From Legionella jamestowniensis (GTDB taxonomy: Bacteria > Pseudomonadota > Gammaproteobacteria > Legionellales > Legionellaceae), in the NCBI RefSeq assembly GCF_001467745.1, contig NZ_LNYG01000013.1, positions 569,634-617,898 of the forward strand: a stretch of DNA of 48,265 bases, given 5' to 3'. Below the pieces are notes generated by a model that was given only the letters and a program-made list of their open reading frames with translations, did not search any database and was not told the origin of the DNA. Shown here piece by piece: positions 9,314-17,425 of this stretch. A program made the position numbers and the translations under genes. Every line of letters begins with the position of its first letter. Position 1 is the first letter of the stretch.

Positions 9314-10498
9314 GTGCCTAACTCAAAATTCATCGGTGGTATTTTATTAATTGTTGGGACCTCAATTGGCGGCGGGATGCTAGCATTGCCTGTGTCAACA
9401 GCAGAAGTAGGATTTACCAACTCCGTTTTTTTTCTGATGATGTGTTGGCTTATTATGACCGTGGGGGCTTTGTTAATTCTTGAAGTGAACTTACGTTTAC
9501 CTTCAGGCAGCAATATGGTATCCATGGCAAAATCAACACTTGGCATGCCAGGACAAGTCATTGCCTGGATTACTTATCTTTTCCTTCTCTATACACTGCT
9601 AGCAGCTTATATTTCAGGAGGTAGTGATGTACTGGGAAGTATTTTGGTGAAAGCCCATATTGAATTGCCCAGTTGGCTTACTTCTTTTGTTTTTACTGCC
9701 CTCTTTAGTTGCGTTGTTTATGCTGGAATTCGTGCGGTGGATTATGTCAATCGTGGATTAATGTTCGGTAAACTCGGCGTTTATGTTTTATTAGTGATTA
9801 TTATTAGTCCCCATGTCAACTTAACTACTTTAAATGGCGGTTCGTTAAAAGCAATCACCGGCAGTTTGATGATTTTGGTGACCTCCTTTGGCTTTGCTTC
9901 TATTGTACCTAGCTTGCGTGAGTATTTTAATGATGATGTTAAAGCTTTGCGCAAAGTTATTTTATTCGGTTCATTAATCCCTTTAACTTGCTACATTTTG
10001 TGGGACGCAGTCATTATGGGGGTTGTAGCGCGGGAAGGAAGTAATGGCCTAATGGCTTTAATGACCAATGAGCACGCCACAAGTGGTTTAACAAATGCTT
10101 TATCCAATGCAGTAAATAGTGAATGGATAACCGGGTTTTTTGGTTTTTTTACCTCAATTTGTATGGTAACGGCTTTTTTAGGGGTTTCCATCGGCTTGTT
10201 TGATTTTCTGGCAGATGGCTTGGCTTTAAAAAAATCAGGCCTTCAGGGCAAATGGACTTTGGCACTCACCTTCTTACCCCCCTTGGCCGTGGTCTTGGTC
10301 AATCCAGGTATATATCTTCACGCTTTAAGTTATGCCGGAATATGCTGTGTTATATTACTGCTATTATTACCTGCAATTATGACCTGGCGGGCACGTACAG
10401 TTGATCCTGAAGGTGGTATCCGGTTAGTTCCTGGCGGTAATATCAGTTTAGCACTAATCGCATTAATTGCCGTGGGTTTGCTAACGCTTGCCCTCTAG
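9314..10498 (+). CDS. Tyrosine/tryptophan permease, HAAAP family (copy 2)
   Basis: Paralogue of the preceding gene with the same fold and length (394 residues from GTG 9314). It repeats GGILLIVGTSIGGGMLALP at the N-terminus and FGFASIVPSLREYFNDD in the middle. Two starts are possible: ATG at 9302, with no Shine-Dalgarno sequence and very close to the predicted transcription start, or GTG at 9314, with GGAT six bases upstream and an N-terminus (MPNSKFIGG) that aligns with copy 1 (MKSRFIGG). I favour GTG 9314. It has its own strong promoter. Function as an aromatic amino acid importer is inferred from the family. Confidence 0.9.
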   Translation: MPNSKFIGGILLIVGTSIGGGMLALPVSTAEVGFTNSVFFLMMCWLIMTVGALLILEVNLRLPSGSNMVSMAKSTLGMPGQVIAWITYLFLLYTLLAAYISGGSDVLGSILVKAHIELPSWLTSFVFTALFSCVVYAGIRAVDYVNRGLMFGKLGVYVLLVIIISPHVNLTTLNGGSLKAITGSLMILVTSFGFASIVPSLREYFNDDVKALRKVILFGSLIPLTCYILWDAVIMGVVAREGSNGLMALMTNEHATSGLTNALSNAVNSEWITGFFGFFTSICMVTAFLGVSIGLFDFLADGLALKKSGLQGKWTLALTFLPPLAVVLVNPGIYLHALSYAGICCVILLLLLPAIMTWRARTVDPEGGIRLVPGGNISLALIALIAVGLLTLAL

Positions 10499-10505
10499 CA
10501 CAGTT

Positions 10506-10529
10506 GTCAATGCAGATAACTGCATTGAC
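10506..10529. terminator. Perfect 10-bp hairpin between convergent genes
   Basis: GTCAATGCAG and CTGCATTGAC pair perfectly around the loop ATAA, midway between the stop of the second permease and the stop of the ferritin/acyltransferase gene. There is no U tract, but position and stem strength suggest a bidirectional transcription stop or a 3'-end stabiliser. Confidence 0.55.
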
Positions 10530-10539
10530 TTGCGTTCAT

Positions 10540-12333
10540 TTAAGCTAGCTCTTGCCATTTAAAATGAGCCATCATTTTTTTAGCAAAATTACCGTCTAAC
10601 AAATGTTCGAAAGCAAAAGGATCCATCCAATAAGTCTGGAGAATTAATAAGGATTTATAACCTAACTCCAAATTGTTCGCTATTAACTGCTCACATATTT
10701 TTATAAATTTCTTGTCAGGACTTCGAGGAGATTGAGGCGCTATAGAACGCTCCTCCAGCATTTTTGCAAACATTTCGTTGAAATACTGCTGTACTAATCG
10801 CGGTACTGGTGAATTCCCATCAAAAATACGATGATCTGCACTTATTGATACAGGAAGCATATCTTGTGGTTCAAAAATTTGCGCTTCCTTATTCCAAACC
10901 GGCTTGCGCTCAATCTCAAGAATTGTATATTTCATCGCCTCATTATTGCGAAGCGGGGATTTTGTTCCTGTATAACCATAAAAACCAATATTGCTTAATG
11001 AAACCACCGCATTACCAGGGGTAGGATAGGCATAAAAACCATTACGATAATCGTAAAGTGCTTTATCGATGGTATTTTTTAAAAAAGGATGTTCTTTTTC
11101 CAACTCTTCCCGCTTTTTAAAACAATAAACCATCATCTGCAGAATTTTTCTAATATTTAAGGAAAGTTGTTGATTTGTCATCGTATGGCAGTTTTCAAAA
11201 ACAATCGTTCCCATATGATCATCACAATCCGGTAATCTTACTATCAATCCGACATAGGCTTCTTTGCTTTGATACATCTTCCCATGACTTAAAAAAGAGC
11301 GCCATGAAACATTTTTATCCAAACCTTTACTAATAGTTTGCAGCATGAGTGTCGTTAGTGTTTCCGGGGGGAATTTCTTATTAAAAAAATCAAGACAACT
11401 TACATTAATACTGAACTCTCCCACCATGGTTGGATCACTTGGGTTTTCCCACTGGGTCATGAAAACTTTTCGAATAGGTGTCATCTCGACTTCATAACAA
11501 TTTTGGGTGTAATTCTGAATTTTTGGGAAAATTTCTTCCCACATCTTCATTAGAAAAACCCAATCCTCGCTTGGCTCGATATTAATTTTGGCAAGCTGTT
11601 CTAAATGCTTGTCATGTAAATTACGAAGAAATTCAAGAACACCCTCCACACCTAAGAGCGTGGAAATAGAAAACATATATTTATATTGTAAAAAGATGTT
11701 GGTAATTAGTTGCTTTTCCAGAAATTCAAGCTTGCGCCGTACAAGCGCCATATCAGGTAAACCAATATCTTTGTATAGATCCGCCTCACAAACATGACGG
11801 TGTTCATCTTCAAGGATAGTTGAAAATACCTCCGGGGCAATATCTGCTTTATACAGACTTTTAAAAATCTCCTCAATCCATCCTTCACCAATTAAATTTA
11901 ACAAAACCACGGCAATCTTGGGACAATCTTCATTGCGAATAAAATTGCACAAAATTTCTATCTCGTCATTGTAAGCAGGTGGTAGAGCATGAGGGGCACA
12001 CAGTAAATAAACTATTTTGGTAAAGACAATGCCATGAAAAATTTCATCAAGCAATTGGGTTCGCATACGTTGTCGATGCTCTGCTAAAGACATTTTGGCT
12101 TCAAATTTTAGCGGAACCTGAATGGCTAAAACCTCTAATTGAGCCAGCATCGAAAACGCATAAATATAAAGGATTTTGTCGTGTTTTAATTCAAAGGGCA
12201 GACCATTCTTAAATAGCTTGTCTATACGACGTTTTATCAGCGCTTTTTCCTCTGCGGTAATCTGATTCCAACCCTCTAAAATCCATTGCTCAGAGCCCCA
12301 GGTAGGTCTAAGTAAATCATTAAGATCATCCAC
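10540..12333 (-). CDS. Ferritin-like/E2-type acyltransferase fusion protein
   Basis: A 597-residue protein with two recognisable parts. Residues about 55-245 are helical and carry ferritin-like di-iron signatures: E67, E97-x-x-H100, E150 and E177-x-x-H180. Residues about 285-525 resemble the catalytic domain of 2-oxoacid dehydrogenase E2 acyltransferases: the region SNIGFYGYTGTKSPLRNNE and the active-site motif HRIFDG (H501-G506) match the HxxxDG hallmark, followed by an amphipathic helix. There is no lipoyl domain and no peripheral-subunit-binding domain, so it is not an ordinary E2. A C-terminal 70 residues are unassigned. It is monocistronic, convergent with the permeases and divergent from dam. 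The reaction is unknown; CoA-dependent acyl transfer coupled to an oxidative step is only a guess from the domains. Confidence 0.72.
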   Translation of the reverse strand: MDDLNDLLRPTWGSEQWILEGWNQITAEEKALIKRRIDKLFKNGLPFELKHDKILYIYAFSMLAQLEVLAIQVPLKFEAKMSLAEHRQRMRTQLLDEIFHGIVFTKIVYLLCAPHALPPAYNDEIEILCNFIRNEDCPKIAVVLLNLIGEGWIEEIFKSLYKADIAPEVFSTILEDEHRHVCEADLYKDIGLPDMALVRRKLEFLEKQLITNIFLQYKYMFSISTLLGVEGVLEFLRNLHDKHLEQLAKINIEPSEDWVFLMKMWEEIFPKIQNYTQNCYEVEMTPIRKVFMTQWENPSDPTMVGEFSINVSCLDFFNKKFPPETLTTLMLQTISKGLDKNVSWRSFLSHGKMYQSKEAYVGLIVRLPDCDDHMGTIVFENCHTMTNQQLSLNIRKILQMMVYCFKKREELEKEHPFLKNTIDKALYDYRNGFYAYPTPGNAVVSLSNIGFYGYTGTKSPLRNNEAMKYTILEIERKPVWNKEAQIFEPQDMLPVSISADHRIFDGNSPVPRLVQQYFNEMFAKMLEERSIAPQSPRSPDKKFIKICEQLIANNLELGYKSLLILQTYWMDPFAFEHLLDGNFAKKMMAHFKWQELA

Positions 12334-12491
12334 GCTACTAAATCCAACGTCTATTTTACTGTGTGTGCATCATAACCAGAGCAACCAGAGAGCGTCAACC
12401 TTAAATAATAATAGCCACAAAATCTATTTTACATCTGTTCATTTTGCAAATATTGGGTAATACTGCTGTCGTAATAATAAATGCTGCTTCT

Positions 12492-13301
12492 ATGAATAAA
12501 ACAAAACCTTTTTTGAAATGGGCAGGTAATAAATACCGCTGTATTGAAAAAATCCTTGGCTCCCTACCTCCTGCCAAGCGTCTTATAGAACCTTTTACCG
12601 GTTCCGGAGCTGTCTTTATTAACACAGACTATCCGTGTTATTTACTCGCGGAAGAAAACAAAGATTTAGTCATGCTGTACCAGTTTCTTCAACAAGAGGG
12701 TACTTCTTTCATAGACTATTGTGCTCAATTTTTTTCCAGCACTAATAATTGTGAAGATAAATACTATTCTTTTCGTGAAGAGTTTAATCGAAGTAATGAC
12801 TTACGCTATAAAGCAGCTCTCTTTCTTTATTTAAACAGACACGGTTACAATGGACTGTGTCGCTACAATAATCAGGGAATTTATAATGTCCCTTTTGGTC
12901 GCTATGTTAAACCCTACTTTCCACGTCATGAAATGCAGCTTTTTTTTCAAAAATGCAATAAAGCAAAATTTTGTATAGGTGATTTCCGACAAACGTTTAA
13001 GCAAGCGGAAGCCGGGGATCTAATTTATTGCGACCCGCCTTATACTCCACTGTCTTCCAGCGCTAATTTTGCATCTTATACAAATAAAAAATTCAAAGAA
13101 GAAGATCATATCGATTTGGCACGGTTAGCCATGGAAAGTGCAGCACGCGGCATTACTGTAATCATCTCTAATCATGACACGGAATTTACCCGACATCATT
13201 ATAGCCATAGTAAAATTATTTCATTCCCAGTAAGCCGCTTTATCAGTTGTAATCCCTTAAAACGACAACCGGCACAAGAGCTTGTAGCTATATTCAGTTA
13301 A
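12492..13301 (+). CDS. dam: DNA adenine methylase (Dam type)
   Basis: S-adenosylmethionine-dependent N6-adenine methyltransferase, probably specific for GATC. The ATG at 12492 gives 269 residues starting MNKTKPFLKWAGNK, which aligns with the Dam N-terminal AdoMet-binding motif; an in-frame TTG further upstream would add 16 unlikely residues. The second AdoMet motif is near LIEPFTGSGAVF and the catalytic motif IV is DPPY in LIYCDPPYTPLSS. VIISNHDTEFTRHHY completes the family pattern. No convincing Shine-Dalgarno sequence is seen. It stands alone rather than with restriction genes, which fits an orphan regulatory methylase, but it borders the accessory stretch that follows. Confidence 0.9.
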   Translation: MNKTKPFLKWAGNKYRCIEKILGSLPPAKRLIEPFTGSGAVFINTDYPCYLLAEENKDLVMLYQFLQQEGTSFIDYCAQFFSSTNNCEDKYYSFREEFNRSNDLRYKAALFLYLNRHGYNGLCRYNNQGIYNVPFGRYVKPYFPRHEMQLFFQKCNKAKFCIGDFRQTFKQAEAGDLIYCDPPYTPLSSSANFASYTNKKFKEEDHIDLARLAMESAARGITVIISNHDTEFTRHHYSHSKIISFPVSRFISCNPLKRQPAQELVAIFS

Positions 13302-13865
13302 GAAATAAGGTCGTTGATATATCCACATGGTATTTACGAAGAGATATTATATGACGTCAATATTCCCTACAAATAAGGTTCGGCTGAAAACCAAAACAAG
13401 TCTTTTAAATCTTTAAAAACTATCCCTACCCCTGTAAATCTTTGCTTCATGAATACGTCTTAATTGCTCAATTTTGTTGTAGAACAGAAAATTAGAGTTA
13501 TTGAGTGACTTGTATAATTTTTCAGAAGATAGTGAGTTTAGAAAAATTTATCTAAGATACAATAAATCAACTATATCTGATATTCAGGATTATCAGACTT
13601 TAAAAAATCGTCTGGCGCGTGGATTCAACTCGCTAAAGTTCATAAAACTAATCACTTTTTAAATCCTACCCAATTCCATCTTTTATAGTAAGGTATCCCA
13701 CATTTTGGAATTTCTTGTTTTATAATATTTAAAATGAATTTATGAGACGTTGTGGTTTTAGTCCTATCGCAATTGAAGAATTGAAAGGACATTGAAATTT
13801 TTAAAATTGCATCTATAATCCAGCACTTACTCTCAAGAAGTATCCAAAATAAGCCATGTTATCTA
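13302..13865. other. Gene-poor AT-rich stretch after dam
   Basis: About 560 bases without a convincing gene. One open frame of 53 codons runs from TTG 13501 to the stop at 13660-13662 (peptide begins LSDLYNFSEDSEFRK), but it has no ATG, no good ribosome binding site and no recognised relatives. A 17-codon ATG frame at 13742 is also present. The composition is very AT-rich. I read it as intergenic or decayed DNA at the edge of the island. Confidence 0.5.
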
Positions 13866-13880
13866 TTTGGGAAAATAATT

Positions 13881-14105
13881 ATGAGAATGTTTAAAGAAAA
13901 ACCGATAACCCAAGAAGAGAACCCGATGACTCTAAAAAAAAGAGTCGAATTTTTAAATAATGTTATTTCTGTATTATCTCGTGATCCCTCAATGCGAGAC
14001 GAAGAGAAGCAAAAGATCTTAGTTGGTTCATTGTTGTATACAGATTTAACTAAAGAGGTTGGCCTGACTAAAAATGACATAATAGAAATAATAGCAAAGC
14101 CTTAA
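13881..14105 (+). CDS. Small hydrophilic protein of unknown function
   Basis: A 74-residue, charged, probably all-helical protein beginning MRMFKEKPITQEENP and ending DIIEIIAKP. Two Met codons (residues 1 and 3) could start it; the upstream GGGAAAA is a weak ribosome binding site. Residues 17-60 look like two amphipathic helices (LKKRVEFLNNVISVL, DEEKQKILVGSLLY). I do not recognise a family. An open frame of similar size on the opposite strand has less natural composition, so I favour this strand. It is the first plausible gene of the accessory stretch. Confidence 0.45.
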   Translation: MRMFKEKPITQEENPMTLKKRVEFLNNVISVLSRDPSMRDEEKQKILVGSLLYTDLTKEVGLTKNDIIEIIAKP

Positions 14106-14531
14106 TGAATTTCTCTTATCGTCCTATGCTTGGTTTCAGAAGTAATCAGACTTAATGAGTGAATTTTAACCTTCCCTATCAGACAATTTCATTATTGGAA
14201 ATTTAGTGATTTACCTGAATATTTGGTAGTCTCCATACCTATTACTAGATTAATTACGAGAAAATGCATGAATTTTAAAGCCCCTAGGATTTACTTTATT
14301 AATTCAACTTATTTTTAGCAAGTATTGTTCTTGGATTTCTTTTAGATCCAATAATGGGCATTTGGTTGGCCAAATTCTACTTTTTTATTATTGGTTCATT
14401 TTTTATATATCGATTCTTTAGAGAGTTCTATAAAACATAATTGTTATATAGAAAATTTTTATTTTATCTACAAAGTCTGAATCTAAAGGAGTGGGCTAAA
14501 TTGATTATTAATTGATCATGGCTTATCCTAT
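14106..14531. other. AT-rich gap with a short hydrophobic frame
   Basis: No confident gene. A 45-codon open frame from 14303 to the stop at 14438-14440 encodes a strongly hydrophobic peptide (LASIVLGFLLDPIMGIWLAK, then FYFFIIGSFFIYRFF). Its only ATG is internal (14354), which would give 28 residues. It could be a membrane-peptide remnant or a small toxin-like peptide. AAAGGAG at about 14486 is a good ribosome binding site but leads only to a TTG followed by a stop four codons later. Confidence 0.4.
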
Positions 14532-15215
14532 ATGGCCTACTTTATATCAATATTTGCTATGATCAAGATAATTATACTAATTTTTGCTTTTTTTTATAAC
14601 TTTACTCTTCATGCATCAGACAATGTTACTTGTCCATCCAATCTAACTTGTGATAATGATACACATACTTGCGATATGCCATCAGGATGGGTTTTAGATA
14701 CACGTTCAGCCTTTGAGGATTTCTCTTATCAAAATACTATTTTAGCCAAAGTTATTAGCTACAAAACTGCTGATAAACAACCAACTATTGACCTAAGATG
14801 CTACTATTCTTACGGCGAATATTCAGTAATCTCTATTTACACATATGTAAAAGCATTAACAGGTGTTAACTGGGAATTTTCCAGTAGTGGTAAGAAAGCT
14901 GAATGTTCAGATTTAACAGATTCATCAACCTGCGCTGGTATTAACCAATTGAATAATACGATTGCTCATAAAACTCATTTACAAGAAATGTATGATGCTA
15001 TAGCCTTAACAGAGTCATCCTCTTGCAATAATGCTTGCAAAAAAATGACTATCAAAGTCCGCGGAAATTCAGCTCACTTTTACTGTTTGCATAAACAAGA
15101 TGCGCCATCGGGATGGGGCTGGGTAGAAGATGGAAATTCACAGCAAGCACTACCATTATGTGAATGTCATCCTGTGAGTCGTCCGGAAAAAAGATATTAT
15201 GTGTATTGCGCATAA
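14532..15215 (+). CDS. Secreted cysteine-rich protein of unknown function
   Basis: A 227-residue exported protein. A hydrophobic signal peptide (core IKIIILIFAFFYNFTLHA) probably ends after LHA, near residue 28; a second Met at residue 10 (14559) may be the true start, and no good ribosome binding site is seen for either. The mature part contains more than a dozen cysteines spread as spaced pairs (TCPSNLTC, CNNAC, LCEC), suggesting a disulfide-stabilised periplasmic, surface or secreted protein. Repeated PSGW motifs occur near residues 51 and 197. I do not recognise the family. It is AT-rich, monocistronic and lies in the accessory stretch. Confidence 0.72.
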   Translation: MAYFISIFAMIKIIILIFAFFYNFTLHASDNVTCPSNLTCDNDTHTCDMPSGWVLDTRSAFEDFSYQNTILAKVISYKTADKQPTIDLRCYYSYGEYSVISIYTYVKALTGVNWEFSSSGKKAECSDLTDSSTCAGINQLNNTIAHKTHLQEMYDAIALTESSSCNNACKKMTIKVRGNSAHFYCLHKQDAPSGWGWVEDGNSQQALPLCECHPVSRPEKRYYVYCA

Positions 15216-15429
15216 AATAAAAATTTGGTCATATCAACATTGGAAATTTAATAAAATTCAGGTTTTTTAGACCTTTATTCCCATGTCTATAAGCTTCTTA
15301 TTGAACCTTTCAGTATATGGGATTAACCCTATTAATTTCACTTTTAAGCCATTACCTGTCTTCACTTATCAAATCTGGTTTTAGAATTAATCAGACTTTT
15401 GGTTATTTCCTTATTTCAAGTTTTTATAA

Positions 15430-16551
15430 TTATCCTCTTAAATTTTTAATACTTAGCTCTTGTGGCAAAATTGGTCCTTCGTCTTTTATCAAACCATAAG
15501 TAGTTGGCCTAAAGAGAGCATTTAGAATGATATCTTGATTTTCTTTTACACAGCTACTTTCTGGCTCTTTCATCATTGCAAGATAGGTCTTTAACATTGC
15601 AATTCGCTCATGAGCATCTTGCGACATATGCATGTTGGCTATATAGATTTTTGAAAATAACCGAATCAGCCATAAGCTGACAAAGGAAATTAATAACAGC
15701 TTAGACATGATCCAAAGCGGAGTATAGGTATTTGGCAAAAATGGAATTTGAATAGAAGCTTCACTATTGAATAAATTAGAAAATTGAAAAAACAGTAAAA
15801 TAAAACCAATAGTTGTAAAAACGGTTAAGCCTCCAAATAGCCACATGTTTCTTTTATGAGCTTTTTGCTTGTCTTTCCAATAGATTACGGGCGCTTCAAG
15901 TGAAAGCTTAGTTCTGTATATTTTCTCTAATTCTTTGGCTTGCTGTTTTGAACTTTCAATAACCTCTTTGAAAGCATCGATTTGAGTTGCTATCTCCTTT
16001 TCAATGTCCTCTTTACGTTGATGCAAACTCTTAATTATTTCTTGGTGGTCCTCTATGATCTCTTCAAATTGAATTTTATAACTTTTAAGAAATGTATCTA
16101 TTATCCCTTTAGAAGCTTTTATTGTGCTTTTTGAGCCTCGTAAATAGTTCTGTGCCATTAAAAAGCCATCAAATACTTTCTTATTGAAAAGTGCAACTTT
16201 TAAATCGGCCAAATATGCAAATACAGCCACGGCTTCATCAGTAGAATTATCTTCCTTAGTTTGGTGAATAAAATTAATGTCTCCTTCTGTAAGATCTAAT
16301 ATTTTTGAGGACTTCTTTAATGTGTTGAAAGCATTGGATAGACTACTAGAATGGCTAATACCAAAACTTGGGTTGCCTAATGCTAAGTTTACATTAGATA
16401 CAAATTGCTGAAAGGAAGAGTCATTCAAGATCATTTTAGCTTCGCTGCCATCTAGAAATGAAAATTTTTTTCTAAAAATATTTAACCATTCTCTCAGCTC
16501 TTCTTTGCTGTAAAATACTAAATCATTGAATTGAAAAAAAGCTGTCTTCAC
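15430..16551 (-). CDS. DUF6161-like coiled-coil membrane protein
   Basis: A 373-residue protein with a soluble N-terminal half, a long coiled coil (about residues 160-225: DHQEIIKSLHQRKEDIEKEI onward) and two transmembrane segments (about 234-254 and 283-300). The C-terminal signature runs from HMSQDAHERIAMLKTYLAMM to ILNALFRPTTYGLIKDEGP, which I associate with the DUF6161 family of bacterial membrane proteins of unknown function. Relatives occur sporadically in accessory regions. It lies just downstream of a HigBA-type module on the same strand (63 bases from the antitoxin stop) and could share its transcript. Whether it takes part in phage defence is speculation. Confidence 0.7.
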   Translation of the reverse strand: MKTAFFQFNDLVFYSKEELREWLNIFRKKFSFLDGSEAKMILNDSSFQQFVSNVNLALGNPSFGISHSSSLSNAFNTLKKSSKILDLTEGDINFIHQTKEDNSTDEAVAVFAYLADLKVALFNKKVFDGFLMAQNYLRGSKSTIKASKGIIDTFLKSYKIQFEEIIEDHQEIIKSLHQRKEDIEKEIATQIDAFKEVIESSKQQAKELEKIYRTKLSLEAPVIYWKDKQKAHKRNMWLFGGLTVFTTIGFILLFFQFSNLFNSEASIQIPFLPNTYTPLWIMSKLLLISFVSLWLIRLFSKIYIANMHMSQDAHERIAMLKTYLAMMKEPESSCVKENQDIILNALFRPTTYGLIKDEGPILPQELSIKNLRG

Positions 16552-16614
16552 GTGTGAATCCTATATAACTTTAGGAGAAAGAAAAATAATAGAGTGAGGC
16601 GCAGAACTCTCGTA

Positions 16615-16938
16615 TTAACTGAAAGATAAATTTTTCGTTTGATAAGTTTTTACTTCAACCATCATATGTATTCCATCCTGTTCTAAGGAATCTTGTAATG
16701 CCAATGCTATAAAATGCTCTGGAGAATAACCCAGAGTTTCTGCAAATTGCTTTGCCTTTTTTGCGCTGACAATTTTCCTATCGTGCTCTAAATCACATAA
16801 ATACTGTTTAGAAACACCTAACCGTTGAGCAAAATTAATTTGATTTTCGTTTTCTCCTTGACGAATAGCACGAATGGCTTTTCCTAAAGACATGCGCCCT
16901 ACTAACTTTTCTAGATGCTCTTTTGCATTAGTATTCAT
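16615..16938 (-). CDS. HigA/XRE-type antitoxin
   Basis: A 107-residue DNA-binding protein with a helix-turn-helix of the XRE/Cro class (about residues 18-72: AIRAIRQGENENQINFAQRL, then GVSKQYLCDLEHDRKIVSAK). It is encoded directly after the toxin gene with an 11-base overlap, the toxin-first order typical of HigBA systems. It should neutralise the toxin by direct binding and repress the operon, probably at the imperfect palindrome in front of the toxin gene. A C-terminal extension of about 30 residues may be the toxin-binding part. Confidence 0.83.
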   Translation of the reverse strand: MNTNAKEHLEKLVGRMSLGKAIRAIRQGENENQINFAQRLGVSKQYLCDLEHDRKIVSAKKAKQFAETLGYSPEHFIALALQDSLEQDGIHMMVEVKTYQTKNLSFS

Positions 16939-17245
16939 GCTTGTTTACCTCGATTACAGAAATTATTACTATGTCATTTTGCTCGTTTTCAACATAAATT
17001 GCTCTATAAGCTTTATTTAATCTTATTGAGCGTTGGCCTTGTCTATCCCCTTTTAAGGGTTCGTCATGAAAACCAGGTATGGTTCTAATCTTTTGAATTC
17101 CCATGCGCTCTACTGAGTCCACCCAAAGTAATAACTTCTCTTTAATATATACAGGAATTTTTATTAAATCCTTCTGTGCATTTATTGTTAATTCAATTTG
17201 ACAAGGCTTCAATTTTGGTAATCTGTTTATCTTCTGTCTTAACAA
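16928..17245 (-). CDS. HigB/RelE-type toxin
   Basis: A 105-residue member of the RelE/ParE superfamily, probably a ribosome-dependent mRNA interferase. The family core is visible in DEPLKGDRQGQRSIRLNKAY followed by RAIYVENEQNDIVIISVIEVNKHEY, with basic residues and a C-terminal Tyr-containing strand. The start appears to be TTG at 17245, since no ATG exists nearby and the promoter lies immediately upstream; this would make the leader very short. A second in-frame TTG lies at 17212. The exact biochemical target is inferred from the superfamily only. Confidence 0.83.
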   Translation of the reverse strand: MLRQKINRLPKLKPCQIELTINAQKDLIKIPVYIKEKLLLWVDSVERMGIQKIRTIPGFHDEPLKGDRQGQRSIRLNKAYRAIYVENEQNDIVIISVIEVNKHEY

Positions 17246-17246
17246 T

Positions 17247-17293
17247 ACACCAAATTAGTGTACTATTATATAAATAAAACTCAAAAACAACAA
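17247..17293 (-). promoter_or_regulatory. Promoter and palindromic operator of toxin-antitoxin operon
   Basis: On the minus strand TTGTTG (17288-17293), a 17-base spacer and TATAAT (17265-17270) form a good sigma70 promoter. Overlapping the expected transcription start is the imperfect palindrome ACACTAATTTGGTGT (17247-17261), directly before the TTG start codon of the toxin. This is where an XRE antitoxin would be expected to bind for autorepression. Confidence 0.65.
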
Positions 17294-17425
17294 TTGGCTA
17301 TGCTGACAAAAAATTTTCGCGAATTTAATCGACTATAGATGTCCAACTATAGATGTCAAAGATTTATTAATTCCTTTGTTTCATTTAAATTAAATTATTA
17401 GCTACTCTTTTCGAGACCAATATCA

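Noticed and set aside
12350-12432. Direct repeat TCTATTTTAC at 12350-12359 and 12423-12432
   Set aside because: Ten AT-rich bases repeated once between divergent genes is weak; it could be a regulator site but chance is a sufficient explanation.
13859-14080. 73-codon open frame on the minus strand
   Set aside because: It is antisense to the small helical protein at 13881-14105, which has more natural charged composition; only one is likely real.
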